Assembly (NCBI GenBank): GCA_017448825.1
Contig: JAFSKR010000058.1
Coordinates: 1-43,229 of the forward strand
Length of the DNA stretch: 43,229 nt
Source of the DNA: Bacteroidaceae bacterium
GTDB lineage: Bacteria > Bacteroidota > Bacteroidia > Bacteroidales > Bacteroidaceae
Direction: 5' to 3'
Position 1 is the stretch's first letter; every line of letters begins with the position of its first letter. Positions 24,009-33,248 of this stretch are shown one piece after another. A program made the translations under genes and the position numbers. The notes beneath the pieces were generated by a model. It worked only from the letters and a program-made list of their open reading frames with translations, was not told the origin of the DNA and searched no databases.

Positions 24009-25046
24009 ATGGAAGGAAAGAAATATCTTTATCCACAGGACTACATGGCCGACCCTGCGGCACATGTGTTTGACGGTCGTCTCTTCATCTACCCCTCCCA
24101 CGACTGGGAGGCTGGTGCCGACGAGGACGACGATGGCGGTCACTTCCAGATGAAGGACTACCATGCCCTTTCGTTCGACGACCTTGAGAACGGTCAGGCT
24201 ACCGACCACGGTGTCATCTTCGATGTGAACGATGTGCCTTGGGCCGAGAAGCAGTTGTGGGACAGTGACGTGGTGGAGAAGGACGGCAAGTACTACTACA
24301 TCTTCTCCGCCAAAGGATATGACGGCGTATTCCGCCTCGGCGTGGCCGTTGCCGACCGTCCCGAAGGCCCCTTCATCCCACAGCCACAGCCCATCCGCGG
24401 CTCTTTCTCCATCGACCCCTGTGTCTTCAAGGACGACGATGGTTCCATCTACACCTACTTCGGTGGACTCTGGGGCGGACAGCTCCAGTGGTGGCAGCCC
24501 CTCGCGCCAGGCTTCTCGCCCATCCACGGCAAGCACGGCGACGAGAACGGACTCGTTGACCTGGGTTCCGATCCCACCCGTCAGGGCGAACTTTTCGCCC
24601 AGCCCGATGCGCCCGCCCTGCCCAGCTTCGTGGTGAAGATGAGCGACGACGTGCTGCAGTTCTCCGAGGCACCACGCCGCGTGGTCATCCTCGACAAGGA
24701 TGGTCAGCCCCTCCGTGTCAGCGACCCACACCGCTTCTTCGAGGCATCGTGGATGCACAAGTACAAGGGCAAGTACTACTTCTCCTATTCCACTGGCGAC
24801 TCGCACTTCCTCTGCTACGCCACGGGCGACACCCCCTACGGCCCCTTCACCTATCAGGGCGTCATCCTCACCCCCGTCGTGGGTTGGACTACCCACCATG
24901 CCATCGCTGAGTACCGGGGCAAGTGGTACCTTTTCCACCACGACTGTGTGCCATCCAACGACAAGACATGGCTCCGTTCCCTCAAGGTGTGCGAGCTGCA
25001 CTACAACGAGGACGGCACCATCCAGACCATTGAGGGACTGGACTAA
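24009..25046 (+). CDS. GH43 beta-xylosidase/arabinofuranosidase (cytoplasmic)
   Basis: 345 residues forming one five-bladed beta-propeller without signal peptide or extra domain. The three GH43 acids are visible: general base D15 (YMADPAAHV), pKa-modulating D136 (SIDPCVF) and general acid E245 (RFFEASWMH). The family hydrolyses beta-xylosides or alpha-arabinosides with inversion. Position between the symporter and xylulokinase argues for xylobiose or other small xylosides imported whole. An Asp/Glu-rich loop (EAGADEDDDGGHF, 34-46) is a minor oddity. Confidence 0.92.
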   Translation: MEGKKYLYPQDYMADPAAHVFDGRLFIYPSHDWEAGADEDDDGGHFQMKDYHALSFDDLENGQATDHGVIFDVNDVPWAEKQLWDSDVVEKDGKYYYIFSAKGYDGVFRLGVAVADRPEGPFIPQPQPIRGSFSIDPCVFKDDDGSIYTYFGGLWGGQLQWWQPLAPGFSPIHGKHGDENGLVDLGSDPTRQGELFAQPDAPALPSFVVKMSDDVLQFSEAPRRVVILDKDGQPLRVSDPHRFFEASWMHKYKGKYYFSYSTGDSHFLCYATGDTPYGPFTYQGVILTPVVGWTTHHAIAEYRGKWYLFHHDCVPSNDKTWLRSLKVCELHYNEDGTIQTIEGLD

Positions 25047-25097
25047 AAACCCCTCTCCTTAAATTCAAGACTCTCAACCTTAAGCTTTACAAAAAGA

Positions 25098-26579
25098 ATG
25101 TTACTATTAGGTTACGACATAGGCACTTCGTCTGTCAAGGCATCGCTCGTAGATGCCCAGAGCGGACAGACCGTGGCAAGTGCGCAGTATCCCGACGTTG
25201 AAGCACCCATCATCGCCAAGCAGCCCGGTTGGGCCGAGCAGGAACCCGAGATGTGGTGGAACGAACTCAAGCAGGCCACAGCTCGTGTGGCAGAGAAGGC
25301 TGGCGGTTCGCTGGCCGAAGTGAAGGCTATCGGCATCTCCTACCAGATGCACGGCCTCGTCTGCGTGGACAAAGAAGGGAATCCCCTCCGTCCAGCCATC
25401 ATCTGGTGTGACGGTCGCGCTGTGCCCTACGGCAATGCGGCCTTCGAGGCTATCGGTGGTGAACGCTGCCTCCAGCATCTGCTCAACTCTCCAGGCAACT
25501 TCACCGCTGCCAAGCTGGCATGGGTGAAGGAGAACGAACCAGAGCTTTTCGCCAAGATTGACAAGATCATGCTCCCCGGTGACTACATCGCTATGAAACT
25601 TTCGGGTGGCGACAAGAAGACCACCGTTAGCGGCCTCTCCGAGGGCATGTTCTGGGACTTCAAGCAGGGCGAGGTGAGCAAGGACGTGATGGGTTATTTC
25701 GGTTTCTCCGAAGACCTTATCGCCGACATCGTGCCCACCTTCTCCGTGCAGTCCACCGTCTGCCAGGCCATTGCCGATGAACTCGGCATCCCCGTGGGCA
25801 CCCCCATCTCTTACCGTGGTGGCGACCAGCCCAACAACGCCCTTTCGCTCAACGTGATGAAGCCAGGTGAGATTGCCGCCACAGGTGGCACCTCGGGTGT
25901 GGTTTACGGAGTGCTCGGCGAGGTGAACTACGACAAACTCTCGCGCGTCAACACCTTCGCCCACGTCAACCACACGGCTGACCAGACCCGCCTCGGAGTG
26001 CTTCTCTGCATCAACGGAACTGGCATCCTCAATGCCTGGATGCGCCGCACGGTGGCTCCCGAAGGCATGAGTTATCCCGAGATGAACGACCTGGCCGAGA
26101 CCGTACCAGTAGGAGCAGAAGGTCTCACCGTCATCCCCTTCGGCAACGGAGCCGAGCGCGTTTTGCAGAACGAGAACGTGGGTGCCTCCATCCACGGTAT
26201 CAACTTCAATATCCACAAGAAGGCACATCTCATCCGTGCTGCCCACGAGGGCATCGCCTTCTCCTTCGCCTACGGAATGCAGATTATGAAGGACATGGGC
26301 ATGGAAATTAGCACCATCAAGGCTGGCCACGCCAACATGTTCCTCAATCCGCTCTTCTGTCGCACCCTCGCTGCTGTCACAGGAGCCACCATCGAGCTGT
26401 ACGAGACCGACGGCTCGGTGGGTGCTGCCTACGGGGCTGGCATCGGTGCAGGTATCTACAAGGACAGCGACGAAGCCTTCAAGACTCTTAAGCACAAGGC
26501 AACCATTCAACCTGAAGCCGACCCTGCCCCTTACAAGGCAGCGTATGACCTTTGGGTTGAACGTCTTAGCAAATGCTAA
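25098..26579 (+). CDS. xylB: xylulokinase
   Basis: 493-residue FGGY-family kinase. N-terminal phosphate-binding DIGTSSVKASLVD, the xylulokinase-typical QMHGLV (83-88), the catalytic base D243 in RGGDQPNNA, and the GGTSGVVYG adenosine site are all present, and length is standard. It phosphorylates D-xylulose to xylulose 5-phosphate, feeding the pentose phosphate pathway. Third gene of the symporter-GH43-xylB operon, closed by the hairpin at 26605-26638. Its partner xylA is 5 kb downstream under its own promoter with the same putative operator. Confidence 0.95.
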   Translation: MLLLGYDIGTSSVKASLVDAQSGQTVASAQYPDVEAPIIAKQPGWAEQEPEMWWNELKQATARVAEKAGGSLAEVKAIGISYQMHGLVCVDKEGNPLRPAIIWCDGRAVPYGNAAFEAIGGERCLQHLLNSPGNFTAAKLAWVKENEPELFAKIDKIMLPGDYIAMKLSGGDKKTTVSGLSEGMFWDFKQGEVSKDVMGYFGFSEDLIADIVPTFSVQSTVCQAIADELGIPVGTPISYRGGDQPNNALSLNVMKPGEIAATGGTSGVVYGVLGEVNYDKLSRVNTFAHVNHTADQTRLGVLLCINGTGILNAWMRRTVAPEGMSYPEMNDLAETVPVGAEGLTVIPFGNGAERVLQNENVGASIHGINFNIHKKAHLIRAAHEGIAFSFAYGMQIMKDMGMEISTIKAGHANMFLNPLFCRTLAAVTGATIELYETDGSVGAAYGAGIGAGIYKDSDEAFKTLKHKATIQPEADPAPYKAAYDLWVERLSKC

Positions 26580-26604
26580 ATGCCATCATTCATATAAACA
26601 AGAG

Positions 26605-26638
26605 AGAGGGGGCTTGCCACATGGCAAGTCCTCTTTTT
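26605..26638 (+). terminator. terminator of the symporter-GH43-xylB operon
   Basis: Stem built on CTTGCC (26613-26618) / GGCAAG (26623-26628), extended by G-C and G-T pairs to AGAGGG / CCTCT, with a 4-base loop and TTTTT at 26634-26638. Confidence 0.85.
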
Positions 26639-26741
26639 ATGGTTGATTCTCTCCAAAGGGTCATCAAGTTCCCTTTTTTCTACGGGACTTCATGTAAAAA
26701 ATGTTGTGTATGAATTGTTCTTATCAAAATCGAAAGAAAAA

Positions 26742-26785
26742 GTAACGTTCGTGACAATCGGGGGCGACTTTTCTCTCTACCTTTG
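26742..26785 (+). promoter_or_regulatory. promoter and putative xylose-regulon site before GH2
   Basis: TACCTTTG (26778-26785) with no standard -33 box. GTAAC (26742-26746) begins exactly 36 bases before the start of the -7 box, as in the two other xylose-region promoters. The flanks resemble the others less, so membership of the regulon is less certain. Confidence 0.5.
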
Positions 26786-26801
26786 TGACAAATAAAAAGC
26801 A

Positions 26802-29800
26802 ATGTACATGAACAATACTAAGAAGACAGGTGTACAGCACCTTACAGCCTTTCTGCGTTGCGCCACTGCTGCCACGCTATTGATGGGTATGGCTACTGCC
26901 TTCGCCCAGACAGGTAAAGAATGGGATGATCCAACAGTGACCAGCGTCAACCGCGAGACAGCCCACACCATTGCTATCCCGATGGCGAATGAGGCAGATG
27001 TGACGAAGAACGACATGACATCGTCACCCTATTACCAGTCCTTGGACGGTACATGGAAGTTCTTTTGGGTGAAGAACCCCAGTCAGGCTGTTGCATCGAT
27101 GTGTAAGCAGGATTTTAATGATGCCGCATGGACTGACATTGACGTGCCTTCCAGCTGGCAGGTGTGGGGACTCCATCATGGCAAGAACTGGGACAAGCCG
27201 TTGTATTGTAATGTGGCATACCCGTTCTCCTTCAACGAGTCCACTTATAGCGTGATGGCTGACCGTCCAGGGTGGTTCACTTACAACAGCTCGATGCCCA
27301 ATCCAGTGGGAACCTATCGTCGAAAGTTCACCGTACCAGCCGAATGGTCGGGTCGTGATGTTTATGTGCGTTTCAACGGAGTGGGACATGGTTACTATCT
27401 TTGGGTGAACGGTCAGCGTGTGGGATACAGTGAAGATTCCTATTTGCCCTCTGAGTTCAACATCACTGATTATCTGGTCGAAGGTGAAAACACGATGGCT
27501 CTGCAGGTCTATCGTTTCACCAGTGGCTCCTTCTTGGAGTGTCAGGACTATTGGCGACTGACAGGTATTCAACGTCACTGCTTTTTGTGGTCGGCACCGA
27601 AAAGCCAGATTCGCGATTATTTTTTCACGACAGACCTTGATGCCAACTACATCAACGCCAAGGCGAACGTGAAAGTGAGGGTGGAAAACTCCTATCTTTT
27701 AGGGGAGGGTAGTGAGGTCGAAGCCAAGATTATGGAGGAGGGTACAGTTATCGCTCAAGTTTCCGCCCAAGCCTACAAACCCACTTCCTCCGCCTCCTTC
27801 TCCGAGTTGTCTCTTGATATGGATGTGACTGCCCCCAAGAAGTGGAGTGCTGAAGAGCCTAATCTTTACGACTTGGTGCTTACGTTGAAGGATGCTGACG
27901 GAAAGGCCATCGACATCCGTGGTGGCAAGGTTGGTTTCCGTGAGGTAGGCATCCGTAAAGATGGTGCCCTCATCATCAACGGGAAAAGGATGGTCTTTCA
28001 TGGCGTCAATCGTCACGACTTCAGTCCTGTGAACGGTCGTGCCATTACTGCTGAAGAAATCGAAGAGGACATCAAGACGATGAAACGACTGAACATCAAC
28101 GCCGTTCGTACTTCCCACTATCCCAATGACCCCGTGTTTTACGACTTGTGCGACCGCTATGGACTCTATGTCCTTGCCGAAGCCAATGTAGAGTGCCACG
28201 CTAACCAGAAACTCTCGTCGGTCGAGACGTTCCGTGACGCAATGGTGGAGCGTTCCCAAAACCATGTACGTTGGATGCGTAACCATGTTTGTATCTTCAT
28301 CTGGTCGTTCGGTAACGAGTCTGGGGGTGGTAACAACTTTCAGTATGTGGCCAATGGCATTAAAGCACTCGACAAGACCCGCCTCACCCACTACGAGGGC
28401 AACAGCGACTATGCCGACGTAAGCAGCACCATGTATGGCAGTTATGAAACCATCGAGTGGATTGGCTCGTCACGTCAAGGTAAAACAGGACAGAAACCGC
28501 ACATCCAGTGTGAGAACAGTCACTCGATGGGCAACTCAATGGGCAACGTACGTGATATGTTCGACCTCTATGAAAAATATACCTGCTTGACGGGTGAGTT
28601 CATTTGGGACTTCAAAGATCAAGGTCTGCTCACCCAGAGCACCACGGGCGAGGACTATTGGGCATACGGTGGTGACTTTGGCGACAACCCCAACGATGGC
28701 AACTTCTGTATCAACGGACTGGTGCGTCCCGACTGGAGTCTGACCGCCAAGTCGTACAACACTAAGAAGGTCTATCAGCCCTTGGAGTTCAAGGCCGTGA
28801 AGAACAAGCCGACTTCTTTTCTGGTGAAGAATAAACTGGCTTTTCTGCCTAGCACCATTTACGATGTGAAGTATCGTCTTCTTGATGAAGAGGGCAATGT
28901 GCTTGCTTCTGGCACTATCGATACAGAAGTGGCTGCAGGCGACAGCACCACCGTCACCCTTGACCTTTCAGCACTACAGACACTGAGTGCCGATACTGAA
29001 GCTTTCGTGCAGTTCACTGCCACACAGAAGGAGAGCACCCTTTGGGCTGATGCTGGCTATGTGGTGGCAGAGGAGAAACTGCCTGTTCAGACAGCCAAGA
29101 AACCTATGTATGACCTTTACAGCAAGGAAGGTTACGAAGCCCTGGCAGTAGAGGAGACAACTTCTGAGGTGGTTGTGTCCAACTCGCTCTTCAAGGCCAC
29201 TTTCAGTAAGACCTCGGGCACTTTGAGCGGCTATGTTTACGGTGATGTGCCTCTGGTCAGCAAGCCTCTGTTGCTCAATGCTTTCCGTCTGCCTACTGAC
29301 AATGACGGCAACAAGAGCAGCAGTTGGGACAATATGGGTCTGCGCAAGCTCTCAGTGACAGGCACTCGTGCCAGTGTACAGAAAAGTGACAACGGAAAGA
29401 CAGCCAGTGTCACATTGGGCAGCACCTACAAAGGACAGAATGGCACAGCCTTCGATGTGCAGCTCCACTTCTTGGTGTGTGCCGACGGAGTCATCATGGT
29501 TAATTCCTTCATCCAGCCTGCTTCCCAAGGGGCCATCTTGCCTAAACTTGGTTTCCGTTTAGAGATGCCAGCTGAGATGGAACAGCTCTCATGGTTCGGT
29601 CGAGGTCCTTGGGATAGTTATCGGGATCGTAAGGAGGCTTGTCTGCCTGCCATATACCAGACTACCGTTACCGACCAGCGTGAGGACTACATCCTGCCAC
29701 AGGAGCACGGCACCAAGCAGGAAGTACGCTGGCTCTCGCTCCGCAACGAAGCAGGTGCGGGACTCCTCTTCGTGGCTCCCGATCAGATGGCAGCGTCGGC

Positions 29801-30827
29801 AGTTCACTTCCGAGCTGAAGACAACTACACCAACCGCAACACACGTAGCCGTCACACTTATCAGTTCAAGACCTGCACCAACACCATCGTGTCGCTTGAT
29901 GCCGCTACCCGTGGTCTTGGCAATGCCAGCTGTGGTCCCGAGGTGATGGACAAGTACGAACTTAAAGCAGCCAACACGGCTTTCCGCTTCTTTATCATGC
30001 CGCTCACTGCTAACATGAATGCTGCCAAGATGGCTCGTGTGGAGATGCCTGTATGTCAACCCGTCAACTGTGAGCGTGCTGCCAATGGACGCATTAAGAT
30101 GTCCACTGCCACACCGAACGCCACTATTTATTATAGTATAGATGGAGGTGAGTATCATAAGTACACCACCGCACTTGTCCTTAACGATGCTTGTACCATC
30201 TCTGCCTACTGCACTGCTGAGAACATGGTAGAGAGTCCGCTGATGTCGTTTGTTTTCGACCTCTACATCAACAAGTCAGCATGGAAGTTGGTCAGTGTGG
30301 ATAGTGACCACAGCGGTAACGAGGCTCGTTTGGCATTCGATGGTAACACTTCTACTTTCTGGCACACCGAGTACTGGGGTAGCGAACCTTCCTGTCCTCA
30401 CACGATTGTGGTTAATATGGTCAAGACGTATCAAGTCACAGCCTTCACCTATACAGCACGTACCGATGGCAACCAGAACGGGATGGTGAAGGAATATGAG
30501 GTTTATCTCAGTCTGGATGGCAAGACTTGGGGGTCTCCTGTCGTGAAAGGTGAGTTCAAGAACACCACTGCCATGCAGGTGGCACCACTTGCCGCACCGA
30601 CGGCTGGACGCTATCTCAAGTTTGTTGCCAAGTCCGAAATTAACGGCAATCCTTGGACCTCTGCTTCCGAAATAGGCATTCAAGCATCAGCAGATGTGAC
30701 TGCCATCGAGGAGGTATCAGTCTCTCCTCTCAATGCCGACAACCGTTATTATACCTTGCAAGGCATTGCTACCTCCACCCCCACTCATGGCGTGTATATC
30801 CATCAAGGTAAGAAAATTTTGCGTTGA
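26802..30827 (+). CDS. large secreted GH2 beta-galactosidase-type enzyme with C-terminal F5/8 (CBM32-like) domain
   Basis: 1341 residues. After a signal peptide (ending near ATAFAQ, 31-36) come the GH2 jelly-roll (75-270), Ig-like domain and TIM barrel with acid/base E506 (SFGNESGGG) and nucleophile E571 (QCENSHSMGNS), as in LacZ. A LacZ-type small-chain domain follows (about 790-1060), then a chitobiase-like beta segment (ATIYYSIDGGEYHKYT), an F5/8 type C domain (about 1140-1290), and a C-terminal tail RYYTLQGIATSTPTHGVYIH plus QGKKILR that resembles the end of Prevotella/T9SS-type secretion signals. It would remove beta-galactosyl or similar residues at the cell surface. MNNTKK at 26808 is an alternative start. 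Monocistronic with its own promoter. Confidence 0.92.
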   Translation: MYMNNTKKTGVQHLTAFLRCATAATLLMGMATAFAQTGKEWDDPTVTSVNRETAHTIAIPMANEADVTKNDMTSSPYYQSLDGTWKFFWVKNPSQAVASMCKQDFNDAAWTDIDVPSSWQVWGLHHGKNWDKPLYCNVAYPFSFNESTYSVMADRPGWFTYNSSMPNPVGTYRRKFTVPAEWSGRDVYVRFNGVGHGYYLWVNGQRVGYSEDSYLPSEFNITDYLVEGENTMALQVYRFTSGSFLECQDYWRLTGIQRHCFLWSAPKSQIRDYFFTTDLDANYINAKANVKVRVENSYLLGEGSEVEAKIMEEGTVIAQVSAQAYKPTSSASFSELSLDMDVTAPKKWSAEEPNLYDLVLTLKDADGKAIDIRGGKVGFREVGIRKDGALIINGKRMVFHGVNRHDFSPVNGRAITAEEIEEDIKTMKRLNINAVRTSHYPNDPVFYDLCDRYGLYVLAEANVECHANQKLSSVETFRDAMVERSQNHVRWMRNHVCIFIWSFGNESGGGNNFQYVANGIKALDKTRLTHYEGNSDYADVSSTMYGSYETIEWIGSSRQGKTGQKPHIQCENSHSMGNSMGNVRDMFDLYEKYTCLTGEFIWDFKDQGLLTQSTTGEDYWAYGGDFGDNPNDGNFCINGLVRPDWSLTAKSYNTKKVYQPLEFKAVKNKPTSFLVKNKLAFLPSTIYDVKYRLLDEEGNVLASGTIDTEVAAGDSTTVTLDLSALQTLSADTEAFVQFTATQKESTLWADAGYVVAEEKLPVQTAKKPMYDLYSKEGYEALAVEETTSEVVVSNSLFKATFSKTSGTLSGYVYGDVPLVSKPLLLNAFRLPTDNDGNKSSSWDNMGLRKLSVTGTRASVQKSDNGKTASVTLGSTYKGQNGTAFDVQLHFLVCADGVIMVNSFIQPASQGAILPKLGFRLEMPAEMEQLSWFGRGPWDSYRDRKEACLPAIYQTTVTDQREDYILPQEHGTKQEVRWLSLRNEAGAGLLFVAPDQMAASAVHFRAEDNYTNRNTRSRHTYQFKTCTNTIVSLDAATRGLGNASCGPEVMDKYELKAANTAFRFFIMPLTANMNAAKMARVEMPVCQPVNCERAANGRIKMSTATPNATIYYSIDGGEYHKYTTALVLNDACTISAYCTAENMVESPLMSFVFDLYINKSAWKLVSVDSDHSGNEARLAFDGNTSTFWHTEYWGSEPSCPHTIVVNMVKTYQVTAFTYTARTDGNQNGMVKEYEVYLSLDGKTWGSPVVKGEFKNTTAMQVAPLAAPTAGRYLKFVAKSEINGNPWTSASEIGIQASADVTAIEEVSVSPLNADNRYYTLQGIATSTPTHGVYIHQGKKILR

Positions 30828-30841
30828 AAAGACACATTTTC

Positions 30842-30873
30842 TTTGTTCATACCGAAAATAAGTGCTAAATTTG
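30842..30873 (+). promoter_or_regulatory. promoter of the MgtC-type gene
   Basis: TTTG (30842-30845), a 20-base spacer and TAAATTTG (30866-30873): a full Bacteroidota promoter. Transcription should begin near 30880. Confidence 0.75.
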
Positions 30874-30969
30874 GAGGTCGTTAGTTTTTTTGAGGGTTTA
30901 TCGGTTGAAGGGTTTTCCCCTCCCTCATGATGCTCCTCGAAACTCTGACGACCTCCAAAACGGATTGTC
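30873..30969 (+). promoter_or_regulatory. structured leader of the MgtC-type gene
   Basis: GGAGGTCGT (30873-30881) pairs perfectly with ACGACCTCC (30948-30956), enclosing TGAGGG (30891-30896) paired with CCCTCA (30922-30927). Much or all of this would be in the transcript, depending on the true start. mgtC genes of enterobacteria have cation- and peptide-sensing leaders, so control by a leader is plausible; no homology to those leaders was seen. Confidence 0.45.
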
Positions 30970-30986
30970 ATGGAAGAACTATTTGA
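30927..30986 (+). CDS. possible leader peptide overlapping the MgtC start
   Basis: ATGATG at 30927 opens a 19-codon frame (MMLLETLTTSKTDCHGRTI) whose stop lies 17 bases inside the MgtC gene, in another frame. It overlaps the 3' strand of the leader stem, so its translation would open that stem. It may be fortuitous; nothing but position supports it. Confidence 0.25.
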   Translation: MMLLETLTTSKTDCHGRTI

Positions 30987-31686
30987 ACAACTTAACGACG
31001 AGAACGTCAGCACTGTCAGCTCCGTGTTCAAACTCCTGCTCAGTATGCTGCTCGGTTCCTTGGTCGGGTTGGAACGTCGCCAGAAGGGTCAGATTGCGGG
31101 TATGCGCACTTTTGCCCTCATTTGTATGGGTTCCACGCTTGCCATGCTTGTTTCCATCTACATCCCTGAGCGGCTCTTCAACGTGACTGCGAATGGTGAT
31201 CCTGGGCGCATCGCTGCACAGGTTATTTCGGGCATTGGTTTCCTTGGTGCAGGTGCCATCATCCAGATGAAGGGTTCTGTGCGCGGACTCACTACTGCTG
31301 CTGGCATGTGGATGACTGCCTCCATCGGCCTTGCCGTCGGTGCAGGTATGTTCCTTGTCGCCACCCTCGCAGCCCTGTTCATCATCCTTGTGCTTACTTC
31401 GCTCGAACTCATCGAACGCCGTTGGTTTCGAGGTAAGGAACAGAAGATTGTGCGTCTGAAGGTCAACCGTATCCTTACCGACACGACTCCTTATCGTCAG
31501 TGTTTCCAGCGTTACCACGTCCATGTATCTGACGAGTTCTTCCGCTACGACTATACCCAGCAAACCACCACCATCAACTTCATGGTGCGCAGTCAGGACA
31601 AGACCGACTTCGTGAGTCTCTTCAACTGCATGCACGCGCTGGGTGACGTGCTCTCCCTCACCCTCACCAATGAGGTGAATAACTGA
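30970..31686 (+). CDS. MgtC/SapB family membrane protein
   Basis: 238 residues. Residues 15-145 are the MgtC core with four to five helices and the family motifs LLGSLVGLERRQKGQIAGMR, VISGIGFLGAGAIIQ and GLTTAAGMWMTASIGLAVG. The C-terminal 80 residues form a soluble ACT-like domain (LKVNRILTDTTPYRQCFQRY). In pathogens MgtC supports growth in low Mg2+ and modulates ATP synthase; in Bacteroidota the role is not established. It stands between carbohydrate genes but has its own promoter and structured leader, so it is probably not part of the sugar pathway. Confidence 0.92.
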   Translation: MEELFEQLNDENVSTVSSVFKLLLSMLLGSLVGLERRQKGQIAGMRTFALICMGSTLAMLVSIYIPERLFNVTANGDPGRIAAQVISGIGFLGAGAIIQMKGSVRGLTTAAGMWMTASIGLAVGAGMFLVATLAALFIILVLTSLELIERRWFRGKEQKIVRLKVNRILTDTTPYRQCFQRYHVHVSDEFFRYDYTQQTTTINFMVRSQDKTDFVSLFNCMHALGDVLSLTLTNEVNN

Positions 31687-31705
31687 GAGCTTGCAGAGGA
31701 AGTCT

Positions 31706-31773
31706 TTTGTAACATAAGCAGAAAACTTTGTAACAAAAACATAAGCCGAAGTCAATAAGAACATTTAACTTTG
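31706..31773 (+). promoter_or_regulatory. xylA: xylA promoter with two direct operator repeats
   Basis: TAACTTTG (31766-31773) is the -7 box. TTTGTAACA occurs twice, at 31706-31714 and 31727-31735, exactly 21 bases (two helical turns) apart; the second has GTAAC 36 bases before the start of the -7 box. There is no standard -33 box. The layout suits an activator binding as a head-to-tail dimer, such as an AraC-type protein. Confidence 0.65.
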
Positions 31774-31824
31774 CACCCACATTTTTATTTATCCAAATAT
31801 CTAAATCTAAAAATCTACAGAATT

Positions 31825-33138
31825 ATGGCTAAAGAGTATTTCCCAGAGATTGGTAAAATCAAGTTCGAAGGCAAGGACAGCAAGAATCCATTGGCTTTCC
31901 ATTACTATGACGCAGAGAAGGTGATTATGGGCAAGCCTATGAAGGATTGGCTCCGTTTCGCTATGGCATGGTGGCACACACTCTGTGCAGAGGGTGGCGA
32001 CCAGTTTGGTGGTGGCACCAAGAAGTTCCCTTGGAACGAGGGTGCTGATGCTGTGACCATCGCTAAGCAGAAGGCTGACGCAGGTTTCGAAATCATGCAG
32101 AAGCTTGGCTTCCCTTACTTCTGCTTTCACGATGTTGACCTTGTGAGCGAGGGCAAATCTGTTGAGGAGTATGAGGCAAACCTTAAGGCTATCACTGACT
32201 ATCTCGCAGTGAAGATGAAGGAAACAGGCATCAAGCTCCTGTGGTCAACTGCCAACGTGTTCGGCAACGGCCGTTATATGAATGGTGCTTCCACCAACCC
32301 CGACTTCGACGTAGTGGCTCGCGCTATCGTTCAGATTAAGAACGCCATCGATGCAGGTATCAAGCTCGGTGCTGAGAACTATGTGTTCTGGGGTGGTCGC
32401 GAGGGTTACATGAGCCTCCTCAACACCGATCAGAAGCGTGAGAAGGAGCACATGGCAACTATGTTGACAATGGCACGCGACTATGCTCGCAGCAAGGGCT
32501 TCAAGGGTACCTTCCTCATCGAGCCTAAGCCTATGGAGCCATCTAAGCACCAGTATGATGTTGATACTGAGACAGTGATTGGCTTCCTCAAGGCACACAA
32601 CCTCGACAAGGACTTTAAGGTGAACATTGAGGTGAACCACGCCACACTCGCTGGTCACACCTTTGAGCACGAACTCGCTTGCGCTGTTGACGCAGGTATG
32701 CTGGGTTCTATCGACGCTAATCGTGGTGACTACCAGAATGGCTGGGACACTGACCAGTTCCCCATTGACCAGTACGAACTCGTACAGGCTTGGATGGAAA
32801 TCATCCGTGGTGGTGGTCTTGGCACAGGTGGTACGAACTTCGACGCTAAGACTCGTCGTAACTCTACCGACCTCGAGGACATCTTCATCGCTCACATCGC
32901 TGGCATGGATGCTATGGCTCGCGCACTCGAATCTGCTGCTAAACTGCTCGAAGAGTCTCCATACAAGAAGATGAAGGCTGAGCGTTATGCTTCCTTCGAC
33001 AGCGGTATCGGCAAGGACTTTGAGGATGGTAAGCTCACTCTTGAGCAAGTTTACGAGTACGGCAAGAAGGTGGGCGAACCGAAGCAGACTTCTGGTAAGC
33101 AGGAGCTTTATGAAGCCATCGTTGCTATGTATGCATAA
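31825..33138 (+). CDS. xylA: xylose isomerase
   Basis: 437 residues, class II (long) xylose isomerase. The start at 31825 ([20 protein letters not shown]) is the family N-terminus; the frame to 31771 extends into the promoter. H102 and D105 (CFHDVDL), the metal ligand E233 and K235 ([15 protein letters not shown]), [17 protein letters not shown] and the metal-binding DANRGD are intact. It converts D-xylose to D-xylulose in the cytoplasm, the step before XylB. Very regular codon use (frequent GCT, AAG, GGT) suggests high expression compared with neighbours. Downstream GH31 and GH2 may be read through its terminator. Confidence 0.97.
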   Translation: MAKEYFPEIGKIKFEGKDSKNPLAFHYYDAEKVIMGKPMKDWLRFAMAWWHTLCAEGGDQFGGGTKKFPWNEGADAVTIAKQKADAGFEIMQKLGFPYFCFHDVDLVSEGKSVEEYEANLKAITDYLAVKMKETGIKLLWSTANVFGNGRYMNGASTNPDFDVVARAIVQIKNAIDAGIKLGAENYVFWGGREGYMSLLNTDQKREKEHMATMLTMARDYARSKGFKGTFLIEPKPMEPSKHQYDVDTETVIGFLKAHNLDKDFKVNIEVNHATLAGHTFEHELACAVDAGMLGSIDANRGDYQNGWDTDQFPIDQYELVQAWMEIIRGGGLGTGGTNFDAKTRRNSTDLEDIFIAHIAGMDAMARALESAAKLLEESPYKKMKAERYASFDSGIGKDFEDGKLTLEQVYEYGKKVGEPKQTSGKQELYEAIVAMYA

Positions 33139-33175
33139 TTGACAGGATTCCCCATTCCCTAATGGATTAACTGAA

Positions 33176-33214
33176 GTCCCCGACTGCGACCCTTCGTGGT
33201 CGGGGACATTTTTT
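33176..33214 (+). terminator. terminator after xylA
   Basis: GTCCCCGAC (33176-33184) pairs perfectly with GTCGGGGAC (33199-33207), followed by A and six T. It should separate xylA from the GH31-GH2 pair at least partly; no clear promoter is visible between it and GH31. Confidence 0.85.
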
Positions 33215-33248
33215 CTTGGAAACTAACTAAAAATAACCTAAGGATTTT

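Noticed and set aside
23904-26510. Long minus-strand frames opposite GH43 and xylB (365 and 467 codons)
   Set aside because: Both lie exactly antisense to genes with intact catalytic motifs and show the Val/Leu/Gly/His-rich composition of shadows.
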